From: Nymphalis io
Lineage: Eukaryota > Arthropoda > Insecta > Lepidoptera > Nymphalidae
Direction of reading: 5' to 3'
NCBI RefSeq assembly: GCF_905147045.1
Contig: NC_065898.1
Coordinates: 248,001 to 312,000 of the forward strand
DNA: 64,000 bases
The position numbers and the translations under genes are program-made. Each line of letters begins with the position of its first letter. Position 1 is the stretch's first letter. Shown here piece by piece: positions 9,801 to 20,760 of the stretch. The notes beneath the pieces are model-generated. The model saw nothing but the letters and a program-made list of their open reading frames with translations, was not told the DNA's origin and made no database searches.

Positions 9801-11672
9801 ATCAACATTATCATAATAAAATATATGTTAAAAAAAGTTGTATGAACTACAGCTTATATAACATATTAATATTATCATTCAATCCTCAAGGAGTACAACT
9901 TCTATCCTAGTGTGATTTGTTCACATCATCCTTTTTATATTTAAAATAAAACCGGAGTGGAATCAAATAAAATAACTCCATATTCAAAGACCTCGCCTCG
10001 GGCTCGTCTTGTGATGTAATTGAAGAAAGCATAATATCATTTCTTACAAAAACTATTTACTTTTTACTATTTATAGAAAATTCTATGTCCTTAAAAGAAG
10101 TCAGGGTATTACTTTAAATTTCCTTATTACGGACTCCGTTGAAACCCACCCCCAAAACAGGCAAGAAATCCGCTTATAAGCGGCTCACCGAATCCATAAG
10201 ATATTCAATTATTTACTACGACCGACGCATTACGAAGCTGCAGAATTTCACTAAGAAATTGTATTCGAGGAATAGGCAGGGATTTCCTGATAGTAAGTTG
10301 TTCATAATTGAAATTCCACATATTCGCTTAATGTGCTTTCGTTCATTTAACCAATCACAGAGTGTCAAAGAAGAGTATAGATTTCTTGCTTTTATGTATA
10401 TATTATGCACATGTAACTTATTTTATATCAATATAAAACTATATATTATAAATGATAATCTCCTGACGTATCCGTCTATATGTATTTTCGTGTTAATTAT
10501 TGAGCAATTATAATATGCTATAAAAAAATCCAGCTTGTATGGCGTTTGTCGTGCAAATCGATAGTCCTATATGAAAATAACACAACGACTAATGATATTT
10601 GAATCTTAGCGATCCAAGTCTCTTGCGATGTGTTTGTAACTATAAGCATTCGTTCAATAATTAACACACTAATATAACTTGTTAACAACATCATATAGAA
10701 ACTTTTCAAAGTCTATTAAACACCTTATTGAGTAAGTTAAACAAAAGTAACCTGTACATATATATACATATATAATAAATATACAAATAATGTACAACTA
10801 TACAAGAAAAACAACGATATATCTTTATGAAGACGCAGCTTAATATCCGCTGCTACATAATCATCCTTAAGTATAACGAAGGCTTACATTACACAGTCCC
10901 TTCTTTTTATGAACTCTATAATAACACATAAAAATATGCGTTTCGTCTGACTTTCCTGGAACTAATTTGATGGGGGGTTAGAGTTACGTGTAATAAAAGT
11001 GAACCTAGGCACAGTAATGAGTGTCGTGTTCCAGGGTTGAACCCAGCGAGACCGAGCGCGTACCCTAATTGGACAATTCGGAGTCCCAATATATCAACGA
11101 GACGACACAGCTTATAAAATAAAGTTTGTATTTTGGGTATATATATGTTTATTTAAATTTATAATAAAAATGTTCTACCATCTTATTGCACATAAGCCTG
11201 TCAGTGAGTGGTCAGTACCAATAGACACTGAAAGTAGTATTATTAATTTTTTATATAAATTATAGTATTATTTATAATATGTAGTTTATGTTTTTTTGTT
11301 ATCACGTCTTAAATACGTTACACAATTACAAGCGAACACGTATTGAAATAAGGAAACCCACTAAAAAAAAGGTGCCCCCACTGCTATCACCGACTGCGGC
11401 TTCAAATTATGGACAGCCCTGTAATTACTTACAATATTGTCAAAGGAATAATCAGACTTCAGTCGAATTGACATATCTATCTATAAAAACATCTAGGCGC
11501 CCAAAAATATAATAAATTTTGGGTTTATTCCACTTGCATCGTTACCTTTTTTCTATATTGATTCATATTTGTCAATCAATTGTACAATAAAGTCAAATAG
11601 TATAACTTTTCACACTAAACTGGCAAAATAACAACAATTAAATTATCGATTTAATTATAACTAGATTAATTA
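9801..11672. other. Long stretch without recognisable gene
   Basis: An open frame of 124 codons starts near 10139 (PKTGKKSAYKRLTESIRY...), but it has no family resemblance and turns into AT-rich low-complexity sequence. A GC-richer patch lies at 10965-11105 (GTTCCAGGGTTGAACCCAGCGAGACCGAGCGCG). Nothing else stands out. Confidence 0.3.
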
Positions 11673-11805
11673 AGCGCCGAGATGGCTCAGTGGCTAAACG
11701 TGGCGATGGGGACAACATCGTAAGAAAAACTGCACGTGTGATGAAATTCCTCCACTTGTGTATCCATGTGTATTGGAGCATCGTGATGTATTAGCTCCAA
11801 ACATT
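11673..11805 (+). mobile_element. Internally deleted SINE-B with good A box
   Basis: AGCGCCGAGATGGCTCAGTGGCTAA is a clear SINE-B head with an A box (11683-11693). It then jumps to ACATCGTAAGAAAAACTGCACGTGTGATGAAATT and GTGTATTGGAGCATCGTGATG. The B-box region is missing. Confidence 0.75.
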
Positions 11806-12353
11806 ATCATCAAATGGAGAGATTGATTTTGCCCAGCAGAGGAGCATTTAGAGACTGTTTTACTTTATAAAGGTACCGAAAAGATTGATTTAATGCAATA
11901 CACAGGATATTTTGGATTATACAAGTGTTGTATAACACTCGTGCCATATGTTTCTGGTATCTCGTTTTCCTCATATAAAAACTCACTGAAATTTTCAATT
12001 AAAAAATAAATAATATTTTGTAAACATAAAACACTCATGTAAGGAAAATTACTTGAAAATAACACCTATTTAACAATAATAGAATGATAAGAATTTTCAA
12101 TAAATCACTGTCAAGAAATATTTTTCCCATATCGCCTTATTGGCAACTTGTAAACAATGAAGTAACAAAACATAGTTATTTCGATAATGACTCACAAACA
12201 ACAATGCCTTGATAATATCTCAGATAACGCCGTATAAGGATGAATAAATAAACACTATATTTCATTATTTAATTATGAGTTACAGAAAAAAATAGTATTT
12301 TCAATATTTATTTAATATTTATTAATAAATGACATTTTTATATTTTACAGAAT
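11806..12353. other. AT-rich stretch without recognisable feature
   Basis: Reading frames here are short and overlap on opposite strands. No gene is supported. Confidence 0.35.
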
Positions 12354-12562
12354 CGGTGCACGGAACAATTGAATCCAAACCGAAGATTACGGATTCAAAT
12401 CTGAGTAAGCACCGCTCACATATCCTGTGCCTAATTTGTGTTTATAATTCATCTCGTGCGGTCAGGGACAATTTTGTAAGGTAACTTGAAGGGTTATATG
12501 ATTTTTTGCCACATGTGTACCCCAACCCGCTGGGCAGCGTTGTGAAATAAACTTTTGAGTTT
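12354..12562 (+). mobile_element. Degraded SINE-B
   Basis: AAACCGAAGATTACGGATTCAAATCTGAGTAAGCACCGCTCA, then GTGCCTAATTTGTGTTTATAATTCATCTCGTGCGGTCAGG and TTGCCACATGTGTACCCCAACCCGCTGGGCAGCG follow SINE-B order. Confidence 0.75.
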
Positions 12563-13547
12563 ATTATAAGGTTTCGTCTTTGGCCCAGCATTCATCATGT
12601 CTGACATTGGCAAAACATTTCCCAGCGACTAGCATGCACTACATATATACACTAGATACAATACTTATTTATGTCGCCGTATATAAAACAGATATGTTAT
12701 TGATGTGTTTTTTATCCACGATCATAAGGTATCTGGAGATCCAAAAAATAATCAGTCATTAAAGAAGAAATATAATAGAAACTCTTAAATTTATACAGCA
12801 AAATTGCTTATCTTTTAATTAATTTTATTCGGATAAATCCTGTCCAAAGCTAAAAATAAAATATTGTAAGTAAACAAAATATTTTTCCAAGGATTGTGTC
12901 TGATTAAAAACATAGCACAAGCTAAAAATATTCTCTATGGAAAAAAATCACGAAAAGTCTTCTAATCTTTATTTTATTTATCGACATAGGTTATTATTGA
13001 GAGCAGACATTGCTCGCTCAACGCGCGCTCTTAATAGTACAGAGTGGAACCGACCCAAAATTGCTCAATAGTCATTATCGCCTGTCGGACTGTTTCACTG
13101 AATTTATTAAAACCCCACAATTATCCCCCCGCCCCGCCCGCGCCAGGAGCTCATTAGGACGGAGATATATTTTATTGTTTCTAACGAGCTTCTATTTTCT
13201 TTCCTCCCCCGATATTACGTAAGTCGTGAAATGACGTAAATTATAATGAAATTTGCGAAAAAAATTACTCGTTATTTCTTTTTCGTCAAATATTTTTTTC
13301 ATTTACAAAATAATAAAAGGCACGAGACTGCGGATATTGAGGGGATAACAGATGACATAAAGACGCGCGGCTGGTGCTTTTTTGAATTTTGAAAATCTCT
13401 TTTTATTTTTCTATTTATAAAACACAATTCTAAGGATTCTGGACCGTACGTAATGCGGTTCCTACGTATTTCATTTCATTATAAATATAATGCAAACGAA
13501 GTAATTTATATTTAGTATTAAAATATAATAAAATTAATTAATTACAA
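12563..13547. other. Stretch without gene; candidate regulatory patch
   Basis: Positions 13000-13235 differ from their surroundings: CATTGCTCGCTCAACGCGCGC, GTCATTATCGCCTGTCGGACTG, CACAATTATCCCCCCGCCCCGCCCGCGCC, then GATATTACGTAAGTCGTGAAATGACGTAAATT with two TGACGTAA/TTACGTAA-like sites. No repeat family matches. It could be a conserved enhancer, which is inference only. Confidence 0.3.
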
Positions 13548-13800
13548 GGCCTGTTCTACTTTTCCAGCAGGAGCAGCAAGGCTTGCTCCACCACGCTGCT
13601 CCAATGCGGGTTGAAGGATACGTAAGTGTCAGACATTCATTCGATATATGCAGGTTACCTTAATATGTTTTCCTACATCACCGAGCACGAGATGAACTAT
13701 AAACACAAATTAATCGCATGAAAATTCAGTGGTTCTTGCCCGGGTTTGAACTTGGAATCATCGGTTAAGATTCAGGCTTCTAACGTCACGGCTATTCCAC
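13548..13800 (-). mobile_element. SINE-B, near full length
   Basis: In reverse complement it runs from the tail region (CCACGCTGCTCCAATGCGGGTTG) through ATCACCGAGCACGAGATGAACTATAAACAC and GAAAATTCAGTGG to the B box (GCCCGGGTTTGAACTTGG) and ATCATCGGTTAAGATTCAGG. The extreme 3' tail is altered. Confidence 0.85.
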
Positions 13801-14090
13801 TAAATAACATGATTTGACAAAACATTAATCCTTACACTTAATAAAAACGCGTACAATTAGATTCGTTTACTTTATACAGGACGTAATTTAATTGTAATTA
13901 ATTAAGTCATGCCTAATTCGTATAAAAACGTAACTAGTGACTTTCTGGACGGTTCTTCCTGGCTGACCTATTACACATTCTGAACCGGTTGTAATTTTAC
14001 ATTGGGTTGATTTCCTAAAATGAAGATTCAAAATTGCAAGTGGTTGCTTGAATGAAGTATACAATATCATAAAGAACTAGCCACTATATA

Positions 14091-14400
14091 TACGCAATTT
14101 GTACAGTAGCTATTTTTCCTATTTTTTGTATATTTATTTAAGGCTAAATAATTCTGTAATAAATATTTTTACATAATATAAGTTCATTTATTATATTATA
14201 TACTATAATTATTTTCGGTTATCATATTATAGGCACTAACGAATTGAATATACAAACAATACAAAGTATCTTTTGTGGTTTTCTGTTTATTTTTTCGTTG
14301 TTTCTTATACCAATAAAATATAGTAATAAATAATTTATTAATATAGTAAAGCCTTAAATATATACAAATAAAAATGAAAAATAGCTACTGTACAAATCGT
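14091..14400. mobile_element. Fold-back element with ~50-bp terminal inverted repeats
   Basis: The left arm (about 14091-14145, ACGCAATTTGTACAGTAGC TATTTTTCC...TTTAAGGCT) is matched in inverse by the right arm (about 14346-14400, AGCCTTAAATATATACAAAT...GCTACTGTACAAATCGT), with a few indels. The 200-bp AT-rich middle has no coding capacity. This fits a non-autonomous DNA transposon (MITE/fold-back type). No target duplication could be fixed. Confidence 0.7.
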
Positions 14401-14512
14401 AACCGCGTAGAATGGTGGCAAGAATGCTAACAGCATTCCCCTTTGAATGGCAATTCTGATCCTATCGGCAAAAAATAAACCAGCCCTCCTGTCACCAAAA
14501 GAGATGTTATAA
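14401..14512 (-). pseudogene. Fragment of a transposon-derived ORF
   Basis: Read on the minus strand it encodes roughly GDRRAGLFFADRIRIAIQRG followed by NAVSILATIL. As I recall, peptides of this kind recur in lepidopteran transposon ORFs. It directly abuts the fold-back element. The family cannot be named from this short piece. Confidence 0.4.
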
Positions 14513-15670
14513 TTAAACTTCAGATTATAATGTTCATTTATGATATATATTTTTAAAGTTTACTTAAAAAGTATATACTATTTTTTTCCTATGCATGTTA
14601 AGTTAGCCTATAAGTGAGGTATGCAATTTTTATATTTAAGTTATTTAAGATTGTAGTCTAGAATAAGAAACAAAATTGTATACAGCGTTGGCTTCATATT
14701 CATAAAATAGAATAAAAATAAATAATATTAAAATTTTGTAAAAATATTGACATGGTGCGAATGTAATTATAAATTAGTTAATAGCAAAAAGGAGAAATAA
14801 ACACATCTTAATGAAAATGATTAACTTTTAGGGCGAAATCCCATCAACAAAATCTCAATCCGAACGGTATTGAGCAAAAAGGTTTTCCAAAGTGCAAAGG
14901 TGGGGATAAATCAATTTCGTACGAGTTTCAAAGGGCAGGGCGAAGGGTCCCGACCACGTCACGTGCCTTTTAGAAGAATGGCTTTCTTATAAGGTCTTAA
15001 CATTCTTTGTGTCTTTGTGCAAAAGGGTTGTCGCACACATATCCCCGATTTATTTCATTATTCAAATTACAAATGCCTAGGCCTCGTGAAAGTAGTTATA
15101 TCAAGCAATATTATTAAGGTTGTATAAATCGTCCAATAGTATTTGCTTCGGGTCAAATTACTGATAATCAAATGGCCATTAATATTATTTTTAATTTTAT
15201 TTAAATTTCATAGTAAAAATGACGTTATCGAAAACACATGTACCAATAACTAGCACCTTTTCTAGCTGTAATTGAAGATGAATATTTTTTGCTAGACATG
15301 ATGCTAAGTGTGCGACAACCTTAGCGTTAACAATTTCGACCGTTGATAAAATATTCAGAGGCTTGGATTCGATTCCGTCCTGCGCAAATAGACTTGAATA
15401 TTTGCTGATCAACCACCGGACGGGGACACAAGACAATTTCCATAATTGATCTTGAAATTCTTATACATTTTGTAAACTTCTTTACAATTTCAAATTGTTA
15501 TATATTTTTTAACAGTCTGTAAGGTTGGAGAATAATAAAACAGGCGTTTTAAGAGTTATTTTTTAATTGACTATTTCTAGGTTAACTTATATTTATGCCG
15601 TTGAGATATTCGTAGAGTAAGCTTGAAAGGTTATTTTCATATCCAATGTTTACACGAATCAAAGTTATCG
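14513..15670. other. Stretch without gene; candidate regulatory patch
   Basis: Positions 14870-15065 carry several nuclear-receptor-like half-site strings (CCAAAGTGCAAAGGTGG, TTTCAAAGGGCAGGGCGAAGGGTCC) and an E-box (GTCACGTGCC). No repeat matches. A 79-codon minus-strand frame at 15197-15436 has no recognised family. Confidence 0.3.
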
Positions 15671-15847
15671 CTACTACCGTTGGAGTAGACGTGTTCTGGA
15701 GTGGATTAGGGATTAGGCGGAGTGACGATATACGCAAAGCGGCTAGCTGCGGATAGAGATTAAGAGCTGAAGATCGAGCTCAAAGGCGTGCCATTAAAGA
15801 GGCCTATGCAGCAGTGGATGACGAAGGGTTGATGATGATGATGATGA
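15671..15847 (+). pseudogene. Decayed RTE-type LINE 3' end with GAT tail
   Basis: The start reads YRWSRRVLEW-like. After a frameshift comes DDIRKAAS-CG and AEDRAQ-RRAIKEAY, the usual order at the C-terminus of RTE-clade reverse transcriptases. It ends in GATGATGATGATGATGA, the typical short repeat tail of such elements. Stops and frameshifts make it a dead copy. Confidence 0.75.
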
Positions 15848-15914
15848 CACGTACCGAAGTCGGACATGCCGAGTTAATATAGTGAAGCGAGAGCCCCACT
15901 ATAGATATCCCACC

Positions 15915-16040
15915 CACTAGTAAAGGAGCAGTTTGGATTATATCACGCTGCTTCAATGCGACTTGGTGTATAAATATGTATGTGGCAGAATTTCATCTGA
16001 CACATGGAGGTCTCCTAACGATGGTTTCCATTATTGAGCT
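15915..16040 (-). mobile_element. Degraded SINE-B 3' half
   Basis: AAAGGAGCAGTTTGGATTATATCACGCTGCTTCAATGCGACTTGG...GTGGCAGAATTTCATCTGACACATGGAGG...CCTAACGATG is the SINE-B 3' half in reverse complement. Confidence 0.7.
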
Positions 16041-16074
16041 CGAGGGGAATTTCAAACTTATAAGCTTATCTATT

Positions 16075-16335
16075 GAGTTGGTATAGGTCTGCACTTAGAT
16101 TCTGGTTTTAAATCACGGATATTGCCTATATGCATATAAAAACTATCACGTTATTGTCTTAAAAATATTCTTGTTTTGGAAAGCACTTAAAGCCGTTGCT
16201 CCTGCGCCTGTACTCTCTGGTCGTGTCGCGTTGCCGTACTATCGGATGATGACAGCGAAGGAATAGAGAGTGCACATGTGCTTGACACACATGCACAATT
16301 AGCTAGAGTCGCTTGAGAATGGACCTCGATAAAGC
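16075..16335 (+). mobile_element. Degraded SINE-D
   Basis: A decayed tRNA-like head (GTTGGTATAGGTCTGCACTTAG...) is followed by AAAGCACTTAAAGCCGTTGCTCCTGCGCCTGTACTCTC, GAAGGAATAGAGAGTGCAC and CACACATGCACAATTAGCTAGAGTCGCTTGAGA, in SINE-D order. Confidence 0.7.
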
Positions 16336-16732
16336 ATATTTAAAAACGAGTAAACCTGAACGTTTTTGATGTTATCTGCTTATAATTAACTCGTGGCGCC
16401 GGATCGACTGAGATAGTTCCCAGCCTCTCTAGTAAGCTTGTTTATGCAAGCAATGGCTCAGTAATTAACTAATACGTGCATGGATTGCATGTTAATATGT
16501 TTGTTTATCATCAGTAGTTTAGAGGCTGTGCGAGTTTGATCACGTCCACTGGACATGGCGGGAATTTCCAATTTACGTATATTTATTCTATATAGGTAAT
16601 GGTTATATAAGTTAAAGTGATAAAGTTAGACTAAAATTTATTGAATCAGATATCATGGCCGTTATAAGAAATATAAAGACTTGAGATGACCTTCCGGTTC
16701 GACCACATGAATTTTAATAGAAGATTGTGGAC

Positions 16733-16955
16733 GTTTTTCTTCTTCTGCCTAGCGTTTTCCCAGCCTAGTAACGCCAGGGTTCGCTTTCCTGCATCTATGC
16801 CTCCACTTTGCCCGATCTAAAGCGTCCTCCTTAGTGATCTCTCATATCGTCCCTCACAACATCGAGCCAGCGCTTCTTGGGCCTGCCGCGGGATCTAGGG
16901 CCTTCGACAACAAAGTCCAGGCATCGGTTCCCAACATAGTCTGGTGGTCTGCGGC
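16733..16955 (-). pseudogene. LINE reverse-transcriptase C-terminal remnant
   Basis: The minus strand encodes DYVGNRCLDFVVEGPRSRGR, then PKKRWLDVVRDDMRD, a stop, then frameshifted pieces matching DRAKWR and a RLGKR-AEEE-like end. This is the familiar C-terminus of lepidopteran non-LTR retrotransposon proteins (VMELEVEGPRKRGRPKRRW type, RTE-like). At least one stop and several frameshifts mark it as a relic. The plus-strand frame at 16834-17019 is its shadow. Confidence 0.8.
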
Positions 16956-17175
16956 TGCGGATGTTAATGATTTGTTTTCAAACCTGAACAAGCAACTTCA
17001 TTTTCATGTACTTAAATAATGTTAATTACTTAAATTGTGACTAGCAGTGAAGCAAATATCGTGCGGCAACGGTTTTAATGCTACATATAACTCTATCAAC
17101 CCACATTGAAACAACGTGGTGAGATAAACTCCAAGCAGAGCTTCTCAAAACGAGAGAATGCCTCAGACTTTTACT
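16956..17175 (+). mobile_element. Degraded SINE-B
   Basis: TTTTCAAACCTGAACAAGCAACTTCATTTTCATGTACTTAA, then CAACCCACATTGAAACAACGTGGTGAGATAAACTCCAA and TCAAAACGAGAGAATGCCTCAG follow SINE-B order with heavy decay. It abuts the LINE remnant. Confidence 0.65.
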
Positions 17176-19605
17176 TCACTTATTATATTAGTTTTATCAT
17201 TTCAACACTTAAATTAGAATACAAACTATCCTCAGTATCTCCAGTACATCTGGAGTACTAGATAAAACAAATCCTTGAAACAGACTTTTCTATGCATCAA
17301 AATCCCGTTGAACATTTCATGAATAAATTTTAAAAGCATTAAGGTCCTATCTGCTACTCCCGCATAGAAGTATTCCATTAAATAAAACCTAACAATACTT
17401 CAATAACATAAACTATGATATTTTTTACTGTCATATTCAGGAAAGTTAAATTGTAAAAGTTTCATAGTACGCTTTATGGAGATATTGTACGTATCTTCTC
17501 AAGGTTAAATAAATCGATCCAGAGATTTTATCTCGATACAACACAGACACAATAGTTTAATTTAAATATGCTATGGTCGCCATATTGAAAATAAAGATAC
17601 GGTTGTAAAGAACAATTGATTTCGATATTGTTATCATTTTTAATAAAGAAGATCATCGATAAATTAAGCGTGTGGTTCTGGTAGCTTAGCCCAGCCAGTG
17701 GGAATGTTAGAGCCAGCTAAGGTAACATTATTTTGGTAAGCCCTTTCGTAATACCAATACCGAGGACAATTGGTGTCAGACAGACTGGCAAATCTTTTTA
17801 TTGCATTATTATATAAATACAACACATACCCCTAAGGAATAGGTTAAGCGCAAGTCAAAATCAAAATCAATTATAAAATATTCAATATATAACCGTTACA
17901 CTTGTTTCTGGCAAAAATCTACTATCGGTCTATTGGTACCTACATATGTAAGTAGCCCTAATATATGAGAGTACAACAGTCCACATACAACACTCATCAC
18001 ACCTCCGAAGTCACATCTTCAGGCACTTATCACGTGATAATCACACATGTGACGCTCCGGACTTCTTTAACTAACCACTTGTTAACAACACATTTAAATA
18101 TGAACCTTACGACTAATATACATGGAGTATATTTTATTGCTTTCCGTTCAGTTTATTTCTGGAACAAGTGCACACCATATTAAGTGCAATCGTTAATTAA
18201 CTGAAATAGAATGGTCTGTTATCGAGGTGATATTTTTTAAATTGATTTCAATTGTGTTTGCAATAAGGTTCGTTTTAGAATCATGCGTGATCAATTGAAT
18301 TTTTTTTAATTATGTCAGATCATACTCAACGTCTAAGAATATGAACACCATATTGTGTTATTAATAATAACGAGATCATTGTTCGTAGTGACGAGTCATC
18401 TTGATTTTGTATATATTTAAAATATTAACGATATTTTTACAAGGAATATAATATATGTTAATTATGACAGCTTATGAAATGCATTAGTACAATCACTTAT
18501 CAAAATATTACGTGCTAAAATAACAGCTTATTATTCAAAAGCGTTAACAGCGCAACGGTTAACGCGCCGTCTTGCGATATAAAAATAACAGCATCGATAG
18601 TGATCCTTTGGCCTATTGTCATCCCCAGAAGCTTCACGATTAATTAGAAGGTCATTTACCTCATATTCCAAATTAAAAAACGAGAAACTAAATATCTAAA
18701 ATAATGAATATTGTTATTATTCCTTTTTATTTATTTTTATGACGTGTTATATCAATGAATATTTGGATATTTTAAACCTTATTTTAAGTCTTGGATACTA
18801 TTTACGTAGACAATTGATATACTATTTATTTCTTTAGTCAATAGCGTGGTGAATAATTATATAAATATATAATTATTAATATAGTTTTTGTCAAAGTTAG
18901 TTAATACGTTTTCATGGGTTGGACAACAGCATTTGTCAAATCATATAAATACTTTTAATTTTGAGTTGTAAAATCACAATTTAAGTTAACTGTTGTTGGT
19001 GGGAATTGAAAAAACTTACTCAATCAAAATGTAACGGCTTTTGTATTAACCCTGTGACAATAATATATAACTATTATCCGCGATCGACTCACGTAGATAT
19101 TGTCTGCACTAACAGTGGAGAAAAACATGCTTTTAACTCAAATCCTCACGAATATGATAAATGTAGAAATGTCTGTTGGCTTGCCTTACACTCAGCAAAA
19201 GAGATATTGTTCGACGAGATTATAGAGAGATAGTTTATGGTCCAGCGAGTGACAAACGCTCTTTTTTATCGTCGTAAGCCCACGGAAACAAAAAAAACGC
19301 GCTACAGAAACTAATATATGAATTTTTATATATACTTTATCAAAGACTAGCTGCCTGAATAGGAGATACTTAAGTGTAAAAGTGTGAGCGAAAACAGACA
19401 CACTTTCCACTATCATAATGCGTGGTGACAATCAGATACAAATCTTCAAGCTGCTAATACAAATTTCTCGTTAACAACTCAAGAACTTTTATATGACCTG
19501 AATTGTGTTTTTAATCGGGGACATCACGATCTTCAAGCTTTAGCTACGATATCTACAGATAAATAAAAAAATAATAAGTTTTGCTATATCTATTTCAAAA
19601 ATAGT
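17176..19605. other. Long AT-rich stretch without recognisable feature
   Basis: No reading frame exceeds chance. No repeat family could be assigned, apart from a possible worn piece near 17680-17790 (GTAGCTTAGCCCAGCCAGTGGGAATG). Confidence 0.35.
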
Positions 19606-19838
19606 ACCATCAACTCATCAGATATTCTACCGCAAAACAGCAGTACTTGGTATTGTTGTGTTCCGATTTGAAGGGTGAGTGAGCAAGTGTAATTACAGGC
19701 ACGGACGTAACATCTTAGTTCCCAAGGTTGGTAGCGCATTGGGGACGTAAGCGATGGTTAGCATTTCTTACAATACCAATGTGACCTATGGTGACCATTT
19801 ACCATATGCTCGTCCGCCTACCTATACTATAAAAAAGT
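19606..19838 (+). mobile_element. SINE-A, 5'-truncated, short A tail
   Basis: It runs from GTACCATCAACTCATCAGATATTCTACCGC through TTGAAGGGTGAGTGAGC and CCAAGGTTGGTAGCGCATTG to ATATGCTCGTCCGCC...TATAAAAAA. It has an internal deletion after GCCAATGT and carries the older GTAACATCTTAG form. Confidence 0.88.
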
Positions 19839-20112
19839 ATGTTCTAATAAACATGTATTGCAATAGATAAAGTAACACTTACAATTAATTATATATTGTT
19901 ATAATGTTTAGATAAGGACGCGTGTAATTGAAGTACCATTGAGACTAGAGCTATTATATCATTATTTTAATCACAGACAGAATGGAGAGCATATCGTTAT
20001 GTAACGGCCAAGGTGATGTTCTTGGTGTCTCTTAGTCATCGAATAATGAATGTTGTTTAACCGTAGACAAATTGTCTATGTTGAGACAATTATACAAAAC
20101 TGTTAGGCAATT

Positions 20113-20188
20113 ATTTTTAGCTTTTTATACCATGACCAAAGATTGCAGGTTGAAAAACTAAACCCAGGCTTAAACCACTGAACTTTCA
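20113..20188 (+). mobile_element. SINE-B left part, split by SINE-A
   Basis: GATTGCAGGTTGAAAAACTAAACCCAGGC..AACCACTGAACTTTCAT is a decayed SINE-B B-box region and the start of its body. The body resumes at 20489. Confidence 0.65.
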
Positions 20189-20488
20189 TTTTTTTTTTTT
20201 TTTTTATAGAATAGGAAGGAGGACGAGCATATGGGCCACCTGATGGTAAGTGGTCACCAAACGCCCTTAGACATTGGCATTGTAAGAAATGTCAACCATC
20301 GCTTATAGCCAATGCGCCACCAACCTTGAGAACTAAGATTTTATGTCCCTTGTGCCTGTAATTACACTGGCTCACTCACCCTTCAAACCGGAACACAACA
20401 ATATCAAGTATTGCTGTTTTGCGGTAGAATATCTGATGAGTGGGTGGTACCTACCCAGACGAGCTAGCACAAAGCCCTACCACCAGTA
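20189..20488 (-). mobile_element. Near full-length young SINE-A nested in SINE-B
   Basis: A T17-18 run (A tail on the minus strand) is followed by the whole SINE-A to GCCCTACCACCAGT. It carries the ATAAAATCTTAG variant shared with the copies at 31356, 38531, 39942 and 47168. Target duplication is at most a few bases (TCAT on both sides). Confidence 0.92.
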
Positions 20489-20575
20489 AATCATATGATT
20501 AAATTGACTTTACAATTCATTCCATCTTGCCGATGAAGAAACCAGCGTCTTTCTGATTAAAACCTGCGACAATAC
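20489..20575 (+). mobile_element. SINE-B right part, split by SINE-A
   Basis: TCATATGATTAAATTGACTTTACAATTCATTCCATCTTGCCGATGAAG corresponds to SINE-B CATGTGCTTAATTTGTGTTTATAATTCATCTCGTGCTCGGCGGTGAAG, continuing 20113-20188. Confidence 0.6.
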
Positions 20576-20624
20576 ACATGTCGCAAACGTTCTCCTTTAA
20601 AGAGATGGCTCTTCGGGTATAAAT

Positions 20625-20760
20625 AATTGCAACAGTCTGTTTATGTCCGACAGCTGGACAAAGGTCTCTTCCGAGGATCTGTCATTGGGGAAATATACAT
20701 ATCCAAGCTTTCCATAACGGGTTGATGTTCGCAGTAAGATGCGACCCGTTCTTTAGTAGA
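20625..20760 (-). mobile_element. Degraded SINE-B tail
   Basis: CAACAGTCTGTTTATGTCCGACAGCTGGACAAAGGTCTCTTCCGAGGA resembles the reverse complement of the SINE-B 3' end. ATAACGGGTTGATG may be the CCAATGCGGGTTG part. Confidence 0.45.

Noticed and set aside
10139..10513. 124-codon plus-strand frame
   Set aside because: The first 45 residues look mildly protein-like (basic, mixed), but there is no recognised domain, no clear splice signal, and the rest is AT-driven. Not enough to call a gene.
15197..15436. 79-codon minus-strand frame
   Set aside because: Its composition is more balanced than most here, but I recognise no family and see no start or exon context. It could be a transposon scrap.
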